NCBI GenBank assembly: GCA_034508935.3
Contig: CM067444.1
Span: 14,594,063 to 14,658,062, forward strand
From: Berghia stephanieae
Lineage: Eukaryota; Mollusca; Gastropoda; Nudibranchia; Aeolidiidae
DNA: 64,000 nt
Reading direction: 5' to 3'
Position numbers and translations under genes: made by a program
Shown here: in pieces, positions 56,343 to 64,000 of the stretch
Position numbering within the stretch: position 1 is the stretch's first letter
Layout of the letters: each line of letters opens with the position of its first letter
The notes under the pieces: model-generated
The model's database searches: none
The model's input: only the letters and a program-made list of their open reading frames with translations
Told to the model about the DNA's origin: nothing

Positions 56343-57180
56343 TTTCCCAGAATTTTTTTCGTAGTCTGCAGTCTGCAAACTGCAATGAAAACAATCATAT
56401 AAATGGAACTTCTCGCGCTGAAGATTTATTCATGAAAATGTTATTTCGTTCTTTTTCTATTATATGATACAATATTTTCCAAATAAAATTGGCATTAAGC
56501 TTCAGTTGTATTTATAGTAACCAGGAATTTACCTATGATAGTAACATAGTATCTCGCCAATGAATGTGTAGATATCGTTTGCTTATTTTCTTTAATCAAA
56601 CAAATGACTAATTTCAATAATTAAAAAATATGATGCGATTAGCCTATAATATTTTTTAAATTCAATATAACTAGTATTTATATAGTGTGTTATGGTAATG
56701 CTCTGTATAAATATAATAGTAGAAATGATGTATGTACGTAGTAGCAATGACATTATATACTCATTTGTAGTAGTGAGGTTGTTCACTTGAGGTTAGCATA
56801 ATCCCAAGGACGCTTGCCGGATTTGCCCGTGAAAACAACAAGGGCTGTACAGAAATATTCAAAATAGTGTTTCTAAAGTAATTTTCAATATCAAAATTAA
56901 CGATAGATATTATAACCCCAATTTTTATGGCTTCCAGTTGCAAAATGCATTTGAAAATTAGATCGTGTCACCTTTAAGTGTCAGCATGGTCAAGCTCCCA
57001 GATATAGCCGATACCTCCTACTTTCCAATACGAGATGACAAAATGCTTCCAAACAACGACCAACTTTCTGCTCCATTCAACTCAAATTTAGGCAACCAAA
57101 CTAGTGCATTATTCTGAGGCCGAGTATTTTTCAGCATAGCTTTTAAAAAATATGGACCTTTCAATCAATTACAAGAAAAC

Positions 57181-57228
57181 TAACACCGACCCCCCCCCCC
57201 CCCAATATGAGCCCCCCCCCCCCCCCTC
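57181..57228 (+). repeat. Poly-C tracts
   Basis: Two C runs separated by AATATGAG, about 12 and 15 bases long. Confidence 0.85.
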
Positions 57229-57313
57229 CCTTAAGTCTACAAAAAGACTAAGCAACTACACTTTTCAAACAATTCTTTATTTTAACTAATATCAATGCAG
57301 ACAAGCCAGAAAG

Positions 57314-57550
57314 TTGTGCGGCTATGTGATCTTGTGGTATGATACTCGCTTTCGGATCGGAAGTTCCCGGGTTCGAGCCTCGCTCGGCGCATATATGAGT
57401 CCTTGGAAAAGCTCTTTGTGTAAAATGAGTACTTGGTCGTTTACAGCGTTGTCTCTGTCCGAAAAAAATGTAATATCGCCTAGCAGGCGACGTGTCCCAC
57501 CCTACATGCTGTTACTGTTGGTTTAGTGTATATTGCGCTATATAAAAGCT
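57314..57550 (+). repeat. SINE, tRNA-Pro-like family
   Basis: Head GGCTATGTGATCTTGTGGTA, B box CCCGGGTTCGAGCC (intact), then AGTCCTTGGAAAAGCTC, ATGAGTACTTGGTCGTTTAC and TATCGCCTAGCAGGCGAC, ending GTATATTGCGCTATATAAAA. A ~40-bp piece containing the CACATTCTCTCAC block is deleted. The intact tRNA part suggests a relatively young copy. Confidence 0.88.
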
Positions 57551-57606
57551 CATTTTTTAATTTATTTTTTTTTAAGTTGTGAGGTTTGTTTGTTTGTTTT
57601 TGTTGT

Positions 57607-57650
57607 TTTTTTTTTTTTTTTTGGGGGGGGGGGGGTTTGGGTTTTTTTTT
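57607..57650 (+). repeat. Poly-T/poly-G composite tract
   Basis: T run, then 13 G, then GGTTT and another T run; it directly follows the SINE and may be its expanded tail. Confidence 0.85.
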
Positions 57651-57734
57651 TTTCATTCCTCTTTTAAAATAAACATATCTAGACTGAGACACTTAATCCA
57701 TCAGAGGTACTCCGTCTGAATTATGCTGGTTTAA

Positions 57735-57736
<2 letters not shown>

Positions 57737-57814
<78 letters not shown>

Positions 57815-57862
57815 TAATAATAATAATAATAATATAATAATAATATAATAATGATAATAATA

Positions 57863-57936
<74 letters not shown>
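57737..57936. repeat. (TAA)n microsatellite
   Basis: About 200 bp of (TAA)n with a few ATAATA slips. Confidence 0.95.
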
Positions 57937-58379
57937 TTCTTGATAAAGATGACGTTTCTCGAGTTGATGTTTCTCGTTAAGTCGTGCTTTCTATAAATCT
58001 GCTATAACAGCACATTAAAATTGAGAACCAATCATTGTTTTAAAAAAAAAAACAACAAAAAAACAAAAAACAAAGATAACAAACATTTTGATATTTTAAA
58101 AAAAATAGTTGAGATCATGGGACAGGAATTATAATATTAATATTTTTGAATTCCTGCATTTGACATTTCTAACTCGTTCCCACTCTTGTGGAATCCCCGT
58201 ACGTTCTAGCTGTACGTAGCTTATCGTATCTATCGTACGTAGTAAGTAGTAACATAGGCGAGCTCCTCTTTTTCATTCTACCAGAGACGATTTATATTAG
58301 TTCATCGGACTCCACTTATCTCTCCTTTGTCTGGCTGGCATCCTACCATGCATAGCTACCTAATTATTAGATCTTTATC

Positions 58380-58760
58380 AGGAATAGGTACACTAGCTTC
58401 AAAAATATCAAAATGCCAAACGCGGAACATTTCGGGCTCAATTCCCTTCTTCAGCCAACAATAACAACAAAGAGTAAAAACAACATTACTTATATATGAC
58501 TGTAAAGCCAGACAGGCGGCAGAAAAGTATAATTTCTATTAGGCCGGTGAAAATGGCCTAGTGGGATGATGGTTATGCGGGATCTCTTATTAATGCTATT
58601 GCGCCTCTGCGTTGAGGTAAAACACCCACCTGTTCTGCCCGCCGGTTAAATCTTTACGATACTAAATACTATGTATAAACTTTACAAATTAAAGTTTGAT
58701 AAGGGGACTTAGTGAGAACCAATCACCCAAAAGGCGGTCTCAAAACAAGAACAAAGGGCC
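58380..58760 (-). repeat. Unclassified repeat with hammerhead-like core (Penelope-like 3' region?)
   Basis: On the - strand about 58460-58397 reads GGCTGAAGAAGGGAATTGAG then CCCGAAATGTTCC. It shares this block and TTTTTGAAGCT with the copies at 28.1-28.3 kb. The flanking sequence (58500-58640) is GC-richer and has a small hairpin (AGGCCGGTGAAAATGGCCTA). No reverse transcriptase is seen. Confidence 0.4.
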
Positions 58761-59008
58761 GAGTGATATCAACTTTATTCATTCTTTAGAGCCTTGATTG
58801 CCAGAATATAAAATGGGATCAGGACGAACTGCATTTATTTGCAGGTCTGATAACCCAATTTATGATGAACTTATTGTTGTAATGAAAATCTCAAAAAATG
58901 ACGCAACATACAGATTGTCCATTATAATCATGTTAAACTCAGTCCGTAATTATGTTCAGATGTCAGACCTGCATTTATACACGTAGGATCAGGGCGATGT
59001 CCTGATTC

Positions 59009-59028
59009 CCCCCCCCCCCCCCCCCCTC

Positions 59029-59125
<97 letters not shown>
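59009..59125. repeat. Poly-C followed by (CT)n
   Basis: About 19 C then ~95 bp of (CT)n. Confidence 0.95.
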
Positions 59126-59866
59126 CACCTCAAGACAACTCACTCTATGCTTATGAATGATTGAATGTATCCTGTAATAGCTTCGTCAAGAGCTTGGATC
59201 ATGTTACATTGGCACTGGAAAGGGTTTCAAGTACGTAAAAGTACACGTTTTATTTTGGTCTTGAGCTAGAACCTACCAGCGAACTGTCTAAATTATGTGT
59301 ACTGCACTGACAAAACACGTTTTATACATTTTGGCAAGGAAGAGTTCTTCATATCGATGGGACTTCGCGAAGATGAGGGTCGTTTAAATCAATCTATATT
59401 TTCTGGCCATTTTTTTTAAAATACATGTTTTTCCAGAGCACGACAGTTAACCGGTTAATTTTCATTTGACTTTATTTATTTATCTTTTTTTTTTTTTAAA
59501 GTTGGGCGCGTCTTAAGTCGATGGATATAATATAACGTAATGATTCCAGGGCCAAAATGTATATATATATATATATAGCTATAGACAACGGTTTTTGTTT
59601 ACAATTTAGTACATAGCGATGAATGGATTGGTTTTGTTTTCTTTTTGCTTGTGTTTTTTTTTCTTCATTTGTTTGTTTGTTTTTCAGGCTTTTATTATTA
59701 TTAATATTAAAATATCTAGTTATTTTTTGTCCTTTTCTTTATTATTCAAATAATTTGTGATTAATTGCAAAATAATTTGTATTTTAATTTCACCAATTTC
59801 TTAATTTTTATATAAATGAAATCCATACGAAAAGAGTTTTGATATCATGTTACACTTTATCACTCC

Positions 59867-59870
<4 letters not shown>

Positions 59871-59916
<46 letters not shown>

Positions 59917-59941
59917 AGGAGAGAGAGAGAGAGAGAGAGAG

Positions 59942-59991
<50 letters not shown>
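59871..59991. repeat. (GA)n microsatellite
   Basis: (GA)n with a short G run (59911-59917) inside. Confidence 0.95.
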
Positions 59992-59993
<2 letters not shown>

Positions 59994-60097
59994 AATAAAG
60001 TAATTGATAATGACAAAACAAACGCCAGTAAGTCTACTGCAGAAAATCGCTATTGTAGCAAATAAAAGTAATTTAAGAGGAAAGGAAAAGTAACTAA

Positions 60098-61490
60098 ATC
60101 CCCCCCCCCCCCCCCAAAAAAAAAAAGGTAAAAGAGAAAGCGATTATAAAGAAGAAAAGAAAGAAGAAAAAGAAAAAAAAGGGGGGGGGGGGGGTGAAAG
60201 ATAATGTAACCTATCATCCCAAAACTCGGTTGGAACTTGGAACATACCCAAAAAGTGATATAAAGTTTAAATGGGTAGAGATTTTAGGAGAATTTGTTTG
60301 TTTGTGGTTGTATTTTTTTGTTGTTGTTGTTTTTTTTTTCGTTTTGTTTTGTTTCTTTTCTTTTTTTTTAAAATTGTGTACGAGTGTTTTTTTCTTTGTG
60401 TTTTTTTTTTTTGTGGCTTTTTTTTGGTTAGCTTTGTTGTTTGTTTGTCTTTTTTTCTTTGTTTTGTTTATTGTTTTTTTTTTTAAATTTTGTTTTAACT
60501 TTTGTTGGGTTGGGGGAGGGGTTGTTTTGTTTAGTTTTTGGTTTTTACTTTAAGGAATTATATCCGTCGTCTTAAATAACGGGGGCATTATCATCATGAG
60601 ACCCCCCCCCCCCCCACACACACACACACACGCACAGACACACAAAAGAAAAAAAGAAAGAAAGAAGCGAATAAATTTAATTACTGAATAAAGTGGCAAT
60701 CACAAAAAGGGGAGAATTCAGTCACACGATCTGAGCATCACTTTTTATTGTAAACTTATGTTTTGAAAACTCACAGTCACAGGCTGACAAGTCCAAAATT
60801 AAATTTAAAAATACATCCGAGTACAAGGCTATGGTCACCAAAAGAAAAAAGTTGGTAGTTATCCTCAAGGTGATGAATTCAAGCATTTTATTAATTCCTA
60901 TTATTTTAATATTCAATGCAGCCCATTGTACACTTTGTTTTGATGATCATCATAGCAGTGTATTATTGTGTATTTGTTTGGGAAGTATCAAGTAAAAACA
61001 ATGCACAGTCCGTTGTTTTGTTATTCTTTGTTTTGTTTTTCGTTTTTTTTTTTTGTTTTTGTTTGGTTTTTGTTTTTTGTTTTTGTTTTTGTTTTTTGTT
61101 GTTTTGTTTTGGGGGAGGGGGGGGGGGTTGGTAATGATGCCATTAATTGCGATTTTTAAAGAAATATCCCTTTTCCTCTGTTAGAAAACACACAATCCAC
61201 ACAGGGAAGTTGCTTTCTTGAAGGATTGACTATTGAAGAGAAGGCTGGCGGTGCCTTTTTATCACCGTGTATCGCTTTTACTTGGCAAGAATGCTCTGGT
61301 ATGACGTCTTTATGAGAGTTTTTGTTTGTTTTTATTTCTTTGTTGTTGTTATTTGTTTTTGTTTGTTTTTATTTCGTTTGGAGGGGGCGTGTTTAATATT
61401 TTTTATTTTATTTATTGTTTTGTTTGTACGTTTGTTTTTGTTTTTGTTTAGTTTTTGCTTTTCATCTGTCGTATTGTGCCTATATCATAA
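60098..61490. repeat. Low-complexity block: homopolymer C/A/G runs and (GTTTT)n
   Basis: C14-A11 at ~60100-60126, G14 at 60181-60194, then T-rich (GTTTT)n at 60295-60545, C15 with (CA)n at 60602-60640, and further (GTTTT)n at 61015-61130 and 61320-61460. No coding sequence is supported. Confidence 0.85.
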
Positions 61491-62177
61491 GAATGCTCTG
61501 TTCAAATTAAACTTTGCTGTGAAGTATTAGTGATTTTGAGTCAACGTATAGGCTACGTACTTCAAGTTTAAGCACATTCTGATTAAACAGGTTGTTCATA
61601 AAGTCTTTCTCTGATTCCAAAGACTTATCACTCGAAAACCGTTATAGATATTTGCATCTGGTTTTCGCCATCTTCTAAAGAAAAGTCATACATTTATGCC
61701 CATTAGTCATCAACCCAAATTACATAACCGAATTTCACTGAATATATAAACCTGAACCTAGAAGATATCATTTTTCTTCTTTTTATTTCCGAATGGAGGA
61801 AGTGCGATACAATTCTTTTTATGTGATGTGATTGCATGAAACAAAATCGTCAAAGGTCTATGGCTATCTCTGACTTTAGTCAATGACTTGAAAATATCGG
61901 ATTTCATGTGAGCTGACTAAGCAAGTCCCAGACTAAAATCACGACATCTTCGGACTAAGTTTGGTCAAGTTTTAGTCATTTGCTGAGGCAAGACTCCCTG
62001 TTTTAGTCTGAGACTAGTTACTAGGATACGTCAGATTCGTTAAGATACTCGTACAACCAACATTATTCTCTTTCTGATTTATTTTGTACGTCACAAAATC
62101 TAAGATTTCTTGTTTGTTAGAGTTATTAAAATGTAACACTTTGTTGAAGAACTAGTTTTGATTTGTTTGTTTTTTAA

Positions 62178-62296
62178 ATTTACAGCAAGAACTTATTGCG
62201 TTTTTCTTTGAATGAAAAAAAAAATCTATTTTTGTGTTGGGTGTGTGCGGAGTTTTGGAGAAAACATAAAAATGGCTGGAAAGGAGAGTGTTAAAG
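62178..62296. mobile_element. MITE with CTCTCCTTA ends, partial copy 3
   Basis: GCAAGAACTTATTGCG, TATTTTTGTGTTGGGTGTG, GAGTTTTGGAGAAAA and AAAATGGCTGG match the right half of the 50868 copy, then GGAGAGTGTTAAAG marks the end. The left half is missing. Confidence 0.65.
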
Positions 62297-62875
62297 AGTG
62301 AATCTATCCACTTAACTTAATTGAAATTACGAAAATTAATACTCCTGGACCACGCCACTCATCAAGTATCTTTCCATATGGCCACTTAACATGCGCCATG
62401 CCTATTAGCCTTATTATCCATGAAAAGAGGAAGGGAGGAGGGGAAGGAAGAGAGGAGGAACAACTGTTCTCACTTCCGCCTCTGGATATCAAGACACACT
62501 TGTTTAAATAATTTTATTCCTAAAATACATGCATATTTAATTGGTTTATATGTGAATTTAATAGTTGTGATGTAGTTTTGTGGCTTCTCGACGACTCAAA
62601 TGCAAATATTAAAATCCAGTCAAATGTATGCTTTATTAAAGAATAAAAAATGATTCGGGATTATGTATAAATAGTTTATAATATGTCTAAAAATGTAAAA
62701 GTGAATTCTGGATTCTAAAGGTTTTCCATTATTTTGGACCACCCACTTTCTTGTATAACATGTGCTTAAATACACGAAATGATTCACTTTGAATACAAAT
62801 TGTTGGAAAATTTGGAATTATTTTAGAAGTAGGCGACATATAATTTATGCTCGGAATTCTACGATTCCTCTCATA

Positions 62876-62961
62876 ATGAATTCGTGTCCCTTTATCTTAC
62901 TGACAGTTATAGTCTTTAATATACTATGCCTTGCAACAGCAAACTTGGGCAACTCTCAAAG
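62876..62961 (+). CDS. Candidate first exon of a secreted or membrane protein (signal peptide)
   Basis: ATG at 62876 (A at -3) opens a 28-codon frame, MNSCPFILLTVIVFNILCLA then TANLGNSQ, ended in phase 2 by the consensus donor CAAAG|GTGAGC at 62962. It has the short polar start, a hydrophobic core of ~15 residues and small residues (A-T-A) before a polar stretch, i.e. a textbook signal peptide with likely cleavage after ATA. In-frame stop follows the donor, so it only makes sense as a spliced first exon; the rest of the gene would lie further right, beyond the window or in its last kilobase. No homology can be claimed from so few residues. Confidence 0.4.
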
Positions 62962-63373
62962 GTGAGCGCAAAAGATTAAAATTCAAAACCAAGACTAAAA
63001 AAACAACTCAAACTCACTTAACATAACATATGGCATAGGGAGAAATAGGATAAAATCCATTGAATGCCTTTCATATTAATTGTAATGCTAGAAATCTATT
63101 GATTGAAAGATTACAATAATGATACACGTGGTAAAGATAGTATATCAACTTAAATGATTAACTTAGGGAGCTCAATAACTTGAAATAAGTAGTCGATGAT
63201 TTAGCTATTAATCATTTGATATTTTTGATTGCTATACTCTACTGTCGTTGAACTGTTATGATTTTACCAGTGAATTTTTGAAATGTTTATTTACTTATCC
63301 ATTTATTTCTATTTTGGTCAACGTGGGTGACTCCTGTTGACATCAGACACCTTGTTTAATGGATTTATCTATA

Positions 63374-63545
63374 TGAAGGGGCAGCGTGGCTCAGCGGTAC
63401 GAAAGGTACCGAGTTCGACCACCCGCCGCTGTGCTGTGTGGCCTTGAGCAAGTCACCTTGTCCTAGTTCAATTTGCGGCGCTGCACTGCGGCTGATGCCT
63501 GGGTTATTCCAGTCTTCCTTTGGAATAGACCCTAGAGACAAAGAT
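63374..63545 (+). repeat. tRNA-derived SINE, GGCTCAGTGG family, copy 2 (head internally deleted)
   Basis: GGGGCAGCGTGGCTCAGCGG then ACCGAGTTCGACCACCCG with about 20 bp lost between the boxes, and the same body (CTTGAGCAAGTCACCTTG, GCACTGCGGCTGATGCCTGG, TTCCAGTCTTCCTTTGGAAT). A long (TA)n follows. Confidence 0.85.
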
Positions 63546-63565
63546 TTTTTTATTAGTTGGGGATC

Positions 63566-63568
<3 letters not shown>

Positions 63569-63638
<70 letters not shown>

Positions 63639-63731
63639 GAATATATATATATAGAATATATATATATAATTATATTAATATATATTAATAATTATAATAA
63701 ATGTTAATAAATGTAATAGTAGTAGTAGTAT

Positions 63732-63787
<56 letters not shown>

Positions 63788-63857
63788 TAAATAATAATAA
63801 TACATGCAATAGTAGTATTAATAATAATAATAATAATGATGATGAAGAGGTCAACTG

Positions 63858-63918
<61 letters not shown>

Positions 63919-64000
63919 GATGATGGTATTACTATGATATGAAAAGGAAGAAGGAGGAGGATGAAAAGAAGAAGACGAAGAAGAAGAAGAAGAAGAAGAA
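63569..64000. repeat. Microsatellite block: (TA)n, (TAA)n, (GAT)n, (GAA)n
   Basis: In order: (TA)n 63569-63670, (TAA)n with AGT interruptions 63715-63830, (GAT)n 63836-63925, and (GAA)n from 63945 to the window edge. It begins directly at the 3' end of the SINE copy at 63374. Confidence 0.95.

Larger units (their letters stand above)
56376..62875. other. Upstream region of WRN, no complete gene seen
   Basis: About 6.5 kb without a supported exon apart from repeats listed separately. The WRN promoter should lie at its left edge. On the - strand no open frame carries the D-x-E or other motifs of a DnaQ-type exonuclease. Content is AT-rich with (GTTTT)n stretches, poly-C runs and microsatellites. 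The ORFs of 119 and 87 codons at 60194 and 61267 are T-run artefacts. Confidence 0.6.

Noticed and set aside
60194-60553. 119-codon Phe/Val/Cys-rich membrane protein
   Set aside because: Product of T- and G-runs; composition alone explains the hydrophobicity.

Overview
The window is nuclear DNA from an animal: genes split into many short GT-AG exons, AT-rich introns of about 1-8 kb, dense tRNA-derived SINEs, MITE-like foldback elements, non-LTR retrotransposon (LINE) fragments and many long microsatellites. The repeat types (tRNA-Pro-like SINEs, LINEs with RNase H or 2A-like motifs, tails such as GCGCTATATAAATG followed by (TTA)n) suggest a marine invertebrate, for example an echinoderm, hemichordate or lophotrochozoan. 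The species cannot be fixed from sequence alone.

Two host genes can be rebuilt exon by exon, and they lie tail to tail. On the + strand, 1189-16432 encodes an orthologue of RSRC2 (arginine/serine-rich coiled-coil protein 2, a nuclear RS-domain protein linked to RNA processing). It has eight exons, 443 residues, and phases that agree at every junction. On the - strand, 56342-23650 encodes a WRN-type RecQ helicase (Werner syndrome helicase family). It has 26 recognisable exons covering an acidic N-terminus, the full helicase core, a zinc-binding region, the RQC winged helix, HRDC and a C-terminal region. It carries no 3'-5' exonuclease domain inside the window. Two exons each need one additional base to stay in frame, both next to short homopolymers. 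A third, tentative gene begins at 62876 (+): a signal-peptide-coding first exon with a good splice donor, whose remainder would lie outside the window.

Layout: 1-1188 flank with a tRNA-like sequence; 1189-16432 RSRC2, whose 8.4-kb fourth intron (4942-13349) holds a degenerate transposon-like element with OTU-protease coding remnants and about a dozen copies of GTAACAGGAATGAG; 16433-19135 likely RSRC2 3' UTR; 19.2-22.7 kb repeats (a pogo-like element and a tandem pile of one ~470-bp repeat); 23650-56342 WRN, its introns loaded with SINEs, MITEs and LINE fragments (two LINE copies with intact 10-bp target duplications) and a 39-bp minisatellite; 56.4-64 kb mostly low-complexity sequence, a SINE, a Penelope/hammerhead-like repeat fragment, the signal-peptide exon and a terminal microsatellite block.

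The two identified host genes share no obvious pathway: one is an RNA-processing-type factor, the other acts in DNA repair and replication-fork maintenance.
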